Shown piece after piece: positions 29,319 to 38,365 of a stretch of 64,000 bases of DNA (the first letter of the stretch is position 1; each line of letters opens with the position of its first letter). The DNA is taken from NCBI GenBank assembly GCA_963826795.1, contig CAWGYT010000015.1:1-64000 (forward strand), in the 5' to 3' direction. The stretch is from CAWGYT01 sp963826795 (GTDB taxonomy: Bacteria; Planctomycetota; Planctomycetia; Pirellulales; Pirellulaceae). Both the position numbers and the translations under genes were made by a program. Under the pieces are notes generated by a model, which saw only the letters and a program-made list of their open reading frames with translations, was not told the DNA's origin and searched no databases.

Positions 29319-29443
29319 CGGGCGATTCGAATCCCTGCGCGCCGACACCCCCGGTTGAGTTTCAACGTGAGCGGTATTCTAAGGCACGCGAGGGCTCGGA
29401 GTCAAAAGCCGATCGATTGCACTTACGCGGCCAACTCAGCGAT

Positions 29444-30988
29444 TCATTTACGGACCTGCGAGACCAGCTTGACGGTGGCCGACATATCGTCCAACTGGTA
29501 GTGCGGCGAGAGTTGCAACGTCATCCGATAGTGGCCCGGTTGCCCGGGCATCGGACGGACTTCGACGGCAGCAGATCGGAGCGGAAATCTCGCTCGGACT
29601 TCTGCCGAGGCGCCGGGATCGGCCGCGACAAACTGGTGCAGCCACTCGTGCAATTCGGCCTGCATCTCGCTCGGCGACGCGGGACTGCCCACCTTTTCTC
29701 GCGTCCGCGTCTTCAAGTAGTGGGCGAATCGCGAGGCACACAACACGTACTGCAGCATGGACGAAAGCCGGGCGTTGGTCGTCGATTCGGCATCGTTCAC
29801 GAACTCCTGGGGCTTGTTCAGCGACTGCGTGGCGTAAAAGGCCGTGAGCGACGTCCCGGGGCAATCGCACAGGGGGATGAATCCGAGTTCGCTCAGCTCT
29901 CGTTCGCGCAACTCGCCGACGTTCGTCTCGATCGATAACTTCGGGGCGATTCCTGGTGCATCCGTGCCAAAGGAAGGAGCGGGCAGTTCCGAGACAATTC
30001 CGCCACTCCCGATCCCGTGCATCGTGCCACGAATATCGGCCAGCCAACCCGTATTCACGAACGATCGAATCAGCACCCCGCCGAAGGCGAAGGCGGCGTT
30101 GCCCCAGAGATAATTCGAGTTATCCGGCGCGGAAATGTCTTCACTAAAGACGAAGCCGTCGCCCCGGGTGGGGCTGAGTTGATACGGCAACCGCATCAAG
30201 ACCCGCGGCATCGCTAATCCCAGAAAGCGAGAATCCTGACTGGTGCGGAGCGAGTTCCAGCCGATCAGGCGGGGCCCCTCAAAAAGTTGCGAAAGTTCGC
30301 CCGTGATTCGTTCCAGCTGATCGAAGCGAGCCACATTGAACATTTCGGGGTGCACACCGGCGATGAAGGGCGCGAAAGCCCCCGCCGCGACACCGGAGAT
30401 CCGCGTTAGCAAATCCACGTCCGCAGGCGTATGGCGAAACGCGTAATTCCCGATCAAGACGCCGAAAGGTTCTCCCCCCGGCATGCCGTATTCCTCTTCG
30501 TAGACCTTCCGGAAAATCTCACTTTGGTCAAACTCCAGCGCGTCCTGTAAGTCCTCCGACAACTCGTCGCGGGAAACGTTCAGCGCGCCGACTTTGACGT
30601 TTTCCCCGCCGGCGGCGCTGTTGACCAGCAGTTCCAGTCCCCTCCAAGCGGCTTCGAGTTCCTGAAAGCGTGGGAGGTGGAGAATCGCATTCAGCTGGCT
30701 GGAAATCAGTTCATCGATTCGCGCAATATCGCAACTGATGGCGTCCAGAATCGCGTCACACCGCTTGGGCAGATATCCCAGGCGTTGGCGGGCGTAGTCA
30801 ACCGCCAACTCAACGGTGGCCTCCCGATCGATCCAGGCCCGCCCGGCTTGCTTCGCCGGCTGCCGCGTATCGGTCGCATCAATCGCCAAATCCAGCAGCG
30901 AAACGGGGGGCCGAGCATCCGGCGGCGGCGTCCGCGAGAACTCCGCGCGGTTGGAGGCCGACGCGGATGACGAGGGTTGCGGTGGCAT
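29444..30988 (-). CDS. tssC2: second TssC-type sheath protein (ImpD/TssC40-like)
   Basis: About 514 residues, a paralogue of the adjacent tssC. It shares LPRFQELEAAWRGLELLV, ALEFDQSEIFRKVYEEEYGMPGGEPFGVLIG and DVDLLTRISGVAAGAFAPFI. The C-terminus GHYRMTLQLSPHYQLDD matches the usual TssC end. The N-terminus has a Pro/Ser-rich extension absent from tssC. The ATG at 30988 is chosen over one at 31039. In Rhizobium and Agrobacterium, a similar second TssC (ImpD/TssC40) follows ImpC/TssC41; its exact role is less clear than that of TssC. Confidence 0.9.
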   Translation of the reverse strand: MPPQPSSSASASNRAEFSRTPPPDARPPVSLLDLAIDATDTRQPAKQAGRAWIDREATVELAVDYARQRLGYLPKRCDAILDAISCDIARIDELISSQLNAILHLPRFQELEAAWRGLELLVNSAAGGENVKVGALNVSRDELSEDLQDALEFDQSEIFRKVYEEEYGMPGGEPFGVLIGNYAFRHTPADVDLLTRISGVAAGAFAPFIAGVHPEMFNVARFDQLERITGELSQLFEGPRLIGWNSLRTSQDSRFLGLAMPRVLMRLPYQLSPTRGDGFVFSEDISAPDNSNYLWGNAAFAFGGVLIRSFVNTGWLADIRGTMHGIGSGGIVSELPAPSFGTDAPGIAPKLSIETNVGELRERELSELGFIPLCDCPGTSLTAFYATQSLNKPQEFVNDAESTTNARLSSMLQYVLCASRFAHYLKTRTREKVGSPASPSEMQAELHEWLHQFVAADPGASAEVRARFPLRSAAVEVRPMPGQPGHYRMTLQLSPHYQLDDMSATVKLVSQVRK

Positions 30989-31076
30989 GATGATGCTTGC
31001 GTGCGGGTCTCCGAACCGCGCCCCCCTCACTGAATTCACGTGAGGGGGGACGACGGCACGATCTTGAAGACGACGG

Positions 31077-32587
31077 CTAGTCCTTATCGCGTCGAATCTT
31101 CGTCACCATCCCAATGGACGCGGTTAACTTCTCAAACTGCAACCAAGGTCGCAATTGGCACACGGCCTGGTAGTGGCCGGGATCACCGGGCACGCTGCTG
31201 ACTTCGATATGGGCATCGGCCAAAGGATATTGCGCTTGAGCGCTGGCGAGGCGGTTTCATCGGCCAGGACGTAATTCATGATCCAGTCGTTGAGCCATTT
31301 CTCGCAGTTCTTCCGCTCCATGAACTCGCCGATCTTGTCTCGCGCGATCACTTTCAAGTAATGCGAGATCCGAGAGGCCGCCATGATATACGGCAAACGG
31401 GCAGAAATTGCCGCATTCTCCGTCTTATCTTTGCCGCCCGGGCCCTCATACTTCTTGGGCCGCTGGGTGGTTTGGGCACCGAAGAACACGGCATAGTCGG
31501 TGTTCTTGTAGTGGCAAAGCGGGAGGAATCCCAGATCCGACAACTCGGCTTCGCGCCGATCCGTGATCGCCACCTCGGTCGGACATTGCATCTCCTCGTC
31601 GCCCTCGTCCGTCTTGAACACATAGGAGGGCAAATCATAGATCTTTCCGCCGCTCTCCGCACCGCGAATCCGCGTGCACCAGCCGGTCCATTTGAAGCAA
31701 TCCGTCAGCAAGGTTCCGAAGACGTAGGAGGCGTTCATCCAGCAGAACTGATCGTTGGGAACCTGGATCAATTCGCCATTCTTGCCGCGGGCCACCTCTT
31801 CAAATTCGAACTCCTTCACCTTCTTGGTCAGCTCTCCGTAGGGTTGTCGAGCCAGCACTCGCGGCAAGGTCAAGGTCACATAGCGAGCATCCTCCATGTC
31901 CCGAAACGAGTTCCAGGCGGCGTAGCGAGGAGCCTCGAAGATGTCCTTCAAATCGCGAATTTTGGGCAGGCTTTCCCAGCCGTCCTTGAAGTTAAACAAC
32001 TCGGGAGACGCCGCCGAAATGAACGGGCAAAACGCCCCGGCTGCAACACCCGAGACCTTCTTCAACAGCTCAACGTCCGACGGATGGTTCGTAAACTCGT
32101 AATCCCCGATCATGGCTCCATACGGCTTGCCACCCGGCATGTCGTATTCCGCCGTGTAGATTTCCTTGAACAGATGACTCTGATCAAACTCCAAGGCTTC
32201 GCTCAAATCCTCATGCAACTCAGCTTTCGAGCAGTTCATGACGCGGAGCTTGATGTCCTGCCCCGTGCTGGTGTTCATGACCAGGGTCGAGAGGCCTCGC
32301 CACGAGCCTTCGAGTTGGCGGAATTTTTCGTGGTGCATGATCGCCGACAACTGCTCGGAGATCAGCTGATCGATCGCGGTCACGCCTTTGTTGATCGTTG
32401 CCGATACACTGCGGTCCCATTTAACCACGCCTTGCATGGCAGAGTTAACCAGGGTGCCGATCAGATCACGAGCTTCGTCCCGATCGGGTGAAGTGGCGTC
32501 GATGCACTGCGCCAAGAGATCGGCACCCACGGCTTCGGCGGACGTCGTCTTGGCTTCCGGTTGTCGCTGTTGTTCGCCGGCGCTCAT
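31077..32587 (-). CDS. tssC: T6SS sheath large subunit TssC, frameshift near the end
   Basis: About 502 residues of the EvpB/VipB family; with TssB it forms the contractile sheath. KFRQLEGSWRGLSTLVMNT, EALEFDQSHLFKEIYTAEYDMPGG and DVELLKKVSGVAAGAFCPFISAA are diagnostic. A break near 31235 (AAGCGCAATATCC) moves the last 50 or so codons (PGHYQAVCQLRPWLQFEKL, ending TKIRRDKD) to another frame. AGGAAG lies 7 bp before the ATG. Directly downstream of tssB (20 bp). Confidence 0.95.
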
Positions 32588-32607
32588 TTTGGATCTTCCT
32601 TTCGTTC

Positions 32608-33153
32608 TTATTCAGTTGGATTCTCGGATTCGTCTGCCTTACCCGCTGCTTCAGATCCGCCGCCAAGCTGCCCCGCTGCCTGCTGGAGTTTGGCCGAATC
32701 CGACAATAATTCCTTGAGTCGATCTTCGAGGTCGTCCGATAGCTGCGCCTTCGTCTTCAGGTCGATCAGCTTTTGCCGTGCTTCGAGCAACTGCTTGAGC
32801 GGCTTGACCTGATCAGCGATACGAGCCGGTTCGAAGTCCTTCATGGATGAGAACTTGAGGTTGACATTGATCTCGGTGCCATCGTCTTCCAAGGTATTGG
32901 GAACCTGGATGTTGAGCTCAGGAGCCATCCGGGCCATGATGTTGTCGAAATTGTCTCGATTGATCTCGATGAACCTTCGATCCTTCAGCTTCGGCGGCTT
33001 CTTGAGCGGATTGCCCGTAAAATCACCCAAGACGCCCACGACGAACGGCAGCTCTTTCTTGACGGTCCCTTCGGGACCCATCACCTCGTAAGCAATGCGC
33101 ACTCGGGGTGGCCGAACTTTGCCCAGCTCTTGCTGGATGGATGTCTTGACCAT
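32608..33153 (-). CDS. tssB: T6SS sheath small subunit TssB
   Basis: This 181-residue VipA/ImpB protein pairs with TssC in the sheath. VRIAYEVMGPEGTVKKELPFVVGVLGDF and KDRRFIEINRDNFDNIMARMAPEL are diagnostic. The C-terminal helix (LKELLSDSAKLQQAAGQLG) ends in an acidic tail. The ATG at 33153 (MVKTSIQQELGK) has GAGG about 9 bp upstream and is preferred over an earlier in-frame start. Confidence 0.95.
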   Translation of the reverse strand: MVKTSIQQELGKVRPPRVRIAYEVMGPEGTVKKELPFVVGVLGDFTGNPLKKPPKLKDRRFIEINRDNFDNIMARMAPELNIQVPNTLEDDGTEINVNLKFSSMKDFEPARIADQVKPLKQLLEARQKLIDLKTKAQLSDDLEDRLKELLSDSAKLQQAAGQLGGGSEAAGKADESENPTE

Positions 33154-33355
33154 CTTGACCTCGCTTCTCACTGAGAGATTGGATCGTGTCGAAGTGCGTC
33201 GCGGGGACGCAGCGACGACGGTTCAATGCCGCAATAATGGATAACGTATCAGGTCCGCGCGCCGTCCGAAACGACCGCGGTCGCCGACTCGTCCTGGGAC
33301 GCGGAGCCCGGCTGCCGGCCGCCGCGAAGTTCCTGGCGCGATGGGTCGGCACTCG

Positions 33356-34504
33356 TCACTCGCCGCTGCTCTCTTTAGGCAAGTCAATCCCTAGTCGCAG
33401 AAACGCCTCCTGCCGCTGCGACTCGTCGGGAATCGCCTCCGCGAGAATTTCAGGCAAGGTCATCACGCCGCAGCGAATCGCCTTGCGGATCTGAAAGGCG
33501 GCGGGGTTGGCCGGTTCGGTCTCAATCAGAAATCGTTCGGCACGCTCCAGCAGTTCAAACGCCAGTTCCCGCGTCATTTGTTGCGAGCGGGGAATCGCGC
33601 CAGGGTGGCTCGCCTCGACCGACCCGCCGCCGCTCGTCGATCCCTCGGGCGCCGAATCCGCGGCCTCGCTTTTCAGTTGTCGCACGTAAACCGTTCGGAC
33701 GATCTTGAGGATCTCCTGCAACGTGTCAGAGGTACGTCGACCGGAGGGCCCCGCCGATTGGCCCGTCTCGTCCTCGCCTGATTTTTCCCGCAACACCGCG
33801 ATCAGCGAATCCAATTCGGACAGTGTCGCTTTCAAGTCCGCCGCCAAATTCTGACAGAATGCGCTCGGTGTGCCGGCAGCCTCCTGCTCAAAAACACTCA
33901 GCTTGACATCCCGCATGCCTTCAATCAGCTCGGCCTTCCGATCGTCCGGATCGAGAATGGTCTGCAAGCGCTGAGCCGTCTCATATTCCAGCGTGGTGTA
34001 CTGCTCGCCCGAAGTGATCGGGATGGTTTTGAGCGCCAGCGGCAGGTTGTTCCCATCCAACAGCTCGCGCAACGCGCGGACCCGCCCGCCGTAGTTCTGG
34101 TTGGCCTCGCCCTCGTGATCGGGGCGCGGATAGGCGGCCTGCCAAATCGCATCGTCCTCGGCGAACTGACGGGCGAGTCGAAAGCCATCTCGCAGGCCCG
34201 CGAAGCCGTGTTCGCGGAGCAGCGCCTCGCAAAGAAACGAGACCAGTTCAAAATCCTTCGACCGCTCGACGAGGATCGCCTCGCACTGCCGCTGGACTTC
34301 GTCCCACTGGCAATTCATCAGGCTGTACGCCGGATTGGCGGGCTCCTCCCAGTACTTACGCTCGATCCGACGCGATTCTTCGCGAGGGGTCTTGATCAAC
34401 CAATAAAGCAACCCTCCTTCATGCTCGCGGACATCGACACCGGCGGGATTCTCACCTGGAATCGGCTGCATCAAGGCGGCAAAGTTAATGGTTTCGGAAG
34501 ACAT
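33356..34504 (-). CDS. tssA: T6SS assembly cap protein TssA
   Basis: The protein of about 382 residues has an ImpA N-terminal domain (PIPGENPAGVDVREHEGGLLYWLIK; later WDEVQRQCEAILVERSKDFELVSFLCEALLREHGFAGLRDGF). The C-terminal half contains RSQQMTRELAFELLERAERFL and MTLPEILAEAI. TssA primes and caps sheath polymerisation. The ATG at 34504 is chosen over one at 34531. It is followed by tssB after 202 bp and preceded by a sigma-factor gene. Confidence 0.92.
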   Translation of the reverse strand: MSSETINFAALMQPIPGENPAGVDVREHEGGLLYWLIKTPREESRRIERKYWEEPANPAYSLMNCQWDEVQRQCEAILVERSKDFELVSFLCEALLREHGFAGLRDGFRLARQFAEDDAIWQAAYPRPDHEGEANQNYGGRVRALRELLDGNNLPLALKTIPITSGEQYTTLEYETAQRLQTILDPDDRKAELIEGMRDVKLSVFEQEAAGTPSAFCQNLAADLKATLSELDSLIAVLREKSGEDETGQSAGPSGRRTSDTLQEILKIVRTVYVRQLKSEAADSAPEGSTSGGGSVEASHPGAIPRSQQMTRELAFELLERAERFLIETEPANPAAFQIRKAIRCGVMTLPEILAEAIPDESQRQEAFLRLGIDLPKESSGE

Positions 34505-34614
34505 CAGAAACGGCTCGATCTGCTGGACCAACGGGAAAAAAATACTCTGGGCGGCGTACTGACGACCGGCTTTTCCTCGAATTCCCTGCGTCCGGGGACG
34601 CGATACGCTGCCAC

Positions 34615-35319
34615 TCAGCTACCCCCGATGCGTCGTAAGGAGCGGGCCATGTGGTCGAGCGCCCGGCTGTGCAGGCGACTGGCCCAGGACTTGCTCATTC
34701 CCAACTGCGTGCCGGCCTGCTGGATCGTCAAACCCTCGAAGTATACACCGTTTATCAATGTTCGCAGCGGTTCCTCAAGTTCCTCAATCAGCTGGCGCAA
34801 CTGCCCCGCAAGCTCCTGCTGATCGAAGGCAACCGCGGGATTGGGCGTCTTCTCGTCCACCGCCTCGAAGCCGCCACCCTCTTCTCCGACCATCGCCCCA
34901 AGATAGACAATCGCGAGGCGGGCCGTGGCCTGACCGAACCAGTCCCCGGTCGCGCCGTCGGGTCGCCTGGCCGCCGCTCGTGGATCGGTCGCAGTTCCTG
35001 GAGCCGGTGATTCCTGCATGGCCTCGTTCGATAACTGGGCATACCGCAGCCGATGCCGTGCCGAAGGGGTCCAGCTGAGTTGCGAGATCCCGTCGTAAAT
35101 CGCGCCCCGAATCCTGTAATACGCATAAGTGGCAAACCGCGCCCCATGCTCGGGGTCAAAGTCGCGAGCGGCCTGAGCCAGACCGATCTGACCGTCCGCG
35201 ATCAATTCGTCCAACTCCACGTGGGCGGGCAGCTTGCGGCGAATCTGGATCGCAACCGACCGCACCAGTCCTTGGCATTCAGCCATTAGTTCCGCAGGGT
35301 CGCGGGCAACGGAATTCAT
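34615..35319 (-). CDS. sigma-70 family RNA polymerase sigma factor inside the T6SS locus
   Basis: This 234-residue protein has a region 2 (VELDELIADGQIGLAQAA, then FATYAYYRIRGAIYDGIS, about residues 36-80) and a region 4 with helix-turn-helix (LTIQQAGTQLGMSKSWASRLHSRAL, about 200-225). The linker is short and Ala-rich, so region 3 is reduced. The form is closest to FliA/WhiG-type or SigF-like alternative sigma factors. It lies 16 bp after the small preceding gene and 110 bp before tssA, in the same direction, so it probably drives T6SS genes. That regulon is inferred. Confidence 0.88.
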   Translation of the reverse strand: MNSVARDPAELMAECQGLVRSVAIQIRRKLPAHVELDELIADGQIGLAQAARDFDPEHGARFATYAYYRIRGAIYDGISQLSWTPSARHRLRYAQLSNEAMQESPAPGTATDPRAAARRPDGATGDWFGQATARLAIVYLGAMVGEEGGGFEAVDEKTPNPAVAFDQQELAGQLRQLIEELEEPLRTLINGVYFEGLTIQQAGTQLGMSKSWASRLHSRALDHMARSLRRIGGS

Positions 35320-35334
35320 CGTGTCACGCTCCGG

Positions 35335-35739
35335 CTAAACCTGGCTCAGCTCCATCACCCGCTGCCACAGCTGGGCGACTTGTTCTCGGTAAGTTGGCTC
35401 GTCCAGTAGCGACTCGGCCACGTGCTGGGCCATCTGGCGGGTCAACAACGGCGGCAAGGGCCAGTCTCGAAAATGACATCGCAACATCGATTCGACCAGC
35501 TCAATCGCCACGGGATCGAGCGCAAAGGGTGCCGCGGGATAGCGGCGCGCAATCACTTTGAGGGCTTCGAATTCGAGCGAAACCTGGTCGGACTCGGCCA
35601 GCCGCGTCTCGGCAATCACGCGGTCCAACAGATCTCGCTCGGCCGAAACACCCTCCCGGGGGCCATTTGCAGGCGCCGTGCGGTGCGGGGTTTCCTCCGA
35701 GCGAACGGGGCGATCATGATTCGGGGCGGAATTCGACAT
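35335..35739 (-). CDS. unknown T6SS-locus protein preceding the sigma factor
   Basis: This 134-residue soluble protein has a polar first third and a helical rest with LEFEALKVIARRYP, FALDPVAIELVESMLRCHFRDW and HVAESLLDEPTYREQVAQLW. It has no signal peptide. Only 15 bp separate it from the sigma-factor gene, so the two are probably one unit; an anti-sigma role is possible but there is no recognisable domain. Confidence 0.6.
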   Translation of the reverse strand: MSNSAPNHDRPVRSEETPHRTAPANGPREGVSAERDLLDRVIAETRLAESDQVSLEFEALKVIARRYPAAPFALDPVAIELVESMLRCHFRDWPLPPLLTRQMAQHVAESLLDEPTYREQVAQLWQRVMELSQV

Positions 35740-36049
35740 CGCTTGATGAAGCCGGGCGAGGGGACGAATCGATCAGCAGCGCGGACACGAAAGGACAACG
35801 ACGAGAAGGTCAGGGGCGGGCGGGCAAACGCCAGGAATTCGGTCCTTTCAGTTTCGAGGACTCCGGACGTGCGGCTCGCGCCGCGAAGCCATGCAACGCC
35901 CCAACGCTCCGCTCAATCTAGCTCGTGCCCGGAAGGCAATCAACTTAAATGACGTGACAAGACCGTCGCACCATGCCCGCCATGGCCCGGACGCGATCGT
36001 CTCGCCCTCCCGTCCAGCTTCACCAAATACCGTTTTCGCGCCGGCTGAC
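35740..36049. other. 310-bp gap between tssM and the small gene
   Basis: No convincing gene, repeat or hairpin was seen. It may hold a promoter for the downstream unit starting at 35739. Confidence 0.3.
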
Positions 36050-37658
36050 TCAGCGACCGCGGGGCAGGAAAAACAGCGCGATGATGGCGGCGGCCAGCAG
36101 GACATTGAACAGCATGCCGAGTTGGGCGAGCCACAGGAAGCGTCGATTGCTGCCCCACGCCTGATCGCTCCACTCCACCTCTTCGTCCAGATCCAACATT
36201 TTTCCGATCACGCCTCGAACGAAACACCGTTGATCGGCGGTTGCCCCCGTGGCCGCAAAATACAGGCCGCTCAACAACAAGCGGTTTTCGCCAGGCTGGC
36301 GGCCGAAACCGTTGATCAGGACGTTCCGCAGACGCTCGGCCAAGCGGCTGCGGATCTTGCAGAGCAGTCCGTACAATTGGAAATTACCAGGCTTGGCCAA
36401 GCCATCCGGCTCGCGAAACAACTGATAAACCCAGTCTTCGTAGGCGCCTCGGGCGTGCGCGGCCAAGGTCTCCATATTCTTGCGCAACGTCGCGTTGCTC
36501 ACGTCAAAACTTTGGCCGAATCGGCGTTGGCAGTGTCGACTGCCGACCCGCCGAACAAGTTCCGAAAAACCGGTTTCCGATTCCATACCGGTCACAAACG
36601 CGGTGATCGGGCAATTCAATTGCGTAATCGCCGTAAACGACTCCAAGTCGCGATTCAGGGCCGCGGGCAACTCCTTGGTCGCGAGCAGCGTGTCCTTGTG
36701 AATCGTCTCCCAGGGGATCAACACGAGGATCCCATTGGCGGCACAATAGGGCTGGCGCGCGGCGCAGCAGGTTGGCCACGTGCATCAGGCGTCGAGTCTC
36801 GAGTTCGGTATCGGCGTTGGACAGTCGCGATCCCGCGAAGACGTCTTTCGCGAGGACGCTGGTGCCGGGCCGGAGCGTATCCTTGAGACCGGCGACCAAC
36901 GTTCCGAACACTCCGGATTGTTCGGCGAACTCCGATTCCAGCGGCGACGGGTCGTGCACCGCATCCGTGGCCTCCGAGAGCCCTACCTTCAGAGTTCCTC
37001 CCAGATCCACTTCATCGGTCGGCCCTGCGTCCAGCGCCGGGGTGGAGGTCCGCAACGAGGCATTGGTCAGACTCAGACATCCCGTTTCGATACAGGCCAG
37101 CATGACGGCTTGCTCGCTCGCGTACCAGCGCAGCGGAGCTCGGCCTTCCGGAACTCGATCGACCAGCAGCTGCAGGCCGCAGGCGTCCACGATGTTGTCA
37201 ATTTGTGCCGGGCTGCGGGGCCCCAAAACGAGGAACACGGGCAACTTCGTCAGGTCGAGCCCGCTTTTGACGAGGGCCGTAAGTCCCGCGTCCCAGGCCC
37301 GGTCAATCTCGGGGTATTCCGAGTCGACGCCCTCCAGAAACACCTTGACGGTCTGGTAGGCCACGATGGGCGTCAACACGACCATGACGGTCAACACAAT
37401 CAACCAACGCGGCTGTTTGAATTCATCGAGTGCCGCGCTGCGGTCCAGGCTGGCCAGGGCGAACGGCGTCGCCACGACCAAGACCACCAGAAAGACAAAC
37501 AGAATCAGGCCGACTCGCGCCGGCAGGGATAGGCCCAACAGGCGCCCGGCGGCCCCGATAAACCGCGTCGGGATGCTGAGATAGCGTGTGATCGGCGAAA
37601 AGAAAGTCCGAATCGGGCCCGTCAACCGATTCACAAAGCCCCGCAGCGAAAAAAACAC
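36050..37658 (-). CDS. tssM: short TssM/IcmF-like T6SS membrane protein, one frameshift
   Basis: About 535 residues against 1100-1200 in usual TssM. Two N-terminal membrane helices (VGLILFVFLVVLVVATPFAL; WLIVLTVMVVLTPIVAYQTV), an IcmF-type NTPase-like domain (LPVFLVLGPRSPAQIDN; CAANGILVLIPWETI) and a last helix (LGMLFNVLLAAAIIALFFLP) are present. The Walker A loop is degenerate: no GK[ST] follows VLGP. The periplasmic part is missing and the gene stops right after the third helix. The frame breaks near 36755. The GTG start at 37658 has GGGAGAG upstream. It follows tssL by 68 bp. Confidence 0.82.
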
Positions 37659-37726
37659 GACCGACTCTCCCTTCCGTAAACAAGCGGAACTCGCCGTCTG
37701 GTGCGCCGTCGGGGTGGACCCGTGCG

Positions 37727-38365
37727 TCAGGCCAAATACAGCACGAAGTAGCAGACGATCAATGCCAGTGTCAGCATCAGTCCGAGCAGCCCGGCGGCCA
37801 CGAATTGAAACTTGCCGTCCAGCGGCGGCGCTCCCCGAATCGGCTCGATCAACTCCTGGAATCGTCCGCGGCCTTGACGGAGCGTAATGCCGGTCGCCAC
37901 TTTCCCGGCCCAGTCCTCGATCTCCATCGGCAGCTTCAGCTGATTCGCGAGAAAGGCCTTCTCCTCGAGATGGTACAGCCCGCGAAAGCCGAGTGCGACA
38001 CAAACGTAAAACGTTTCCAGCGCATTGCGCTGCGGCAATTGAGCCGCCTCTTTCGCCCGCAGGAAAAACTGGACGGCCGCGTCGTTTGTCTTGAAGTAGT
38101 AAAACTCCAGCGAATTGTTCGTCCACCAATTGCTTCCGTCCCAAGGCACCGCCTTGAGGGTTTCGTCAATCAAAGCGACGACGGCGTACTTGGCCAGCAA
38201 CCAATCCGCTCGATCCCCAAACGCCGCATCCGCTTGCTGAAACTGACGGTCCAGTCGGCCGCGGACATTCTCGGGCGCGTCGGCTCGTCCAACGTGAATC
38301 TGCTCCAAGATCTCGATGAACTCGGCAAAGATCGGATCGACGACGTTGGCAAACGCGGGACTCAT
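37727..38365 (-). CDS. tssL: T6SS membrane protein TssL (DotU/IcmH)
   Basis: The 212-residue inner-membrane protein links the baseplate (via TssK) to TssM. KYAVVALIDETLKAVPWDG and LETFYVCVALGFRGLY are typical of DotU-family proteins. One C-terminal membrane helix (about 187-210) ends the protein after LYLA; there is no OmpA-type peptidoglycan-binding extension. The start overlaps the tssK stop (TCATGA-type overlap), so the two are coupled. Confidence 0.92.
   Translation of the reverse strand: MSPAFANVVDPIFAEFIEILEQIHVGRADAPENVRGRLDRQFQQADAAFGDRADWLLAKYAVVALIDETLKAVPWDGSNWWTNNSLEFYYFKTNDAAVQFFLRAKEAAQLPQRNALETFYVCVALGFRGLYHLEEKAFLANQLKLPMEIEDWAGKVATGITLRQGRGRFQELIEPIRGAPPLDGKFQFVAAGLLGLMLTLALIVCYFVLYLA

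Noticed and set aside
36050..36724. Separate small gene of 224 residues downstream of tssM
   Set aside because: Its sequence continues the TssM NTPase-like domain and third helix, so it is the C-terminal part after a frame break.
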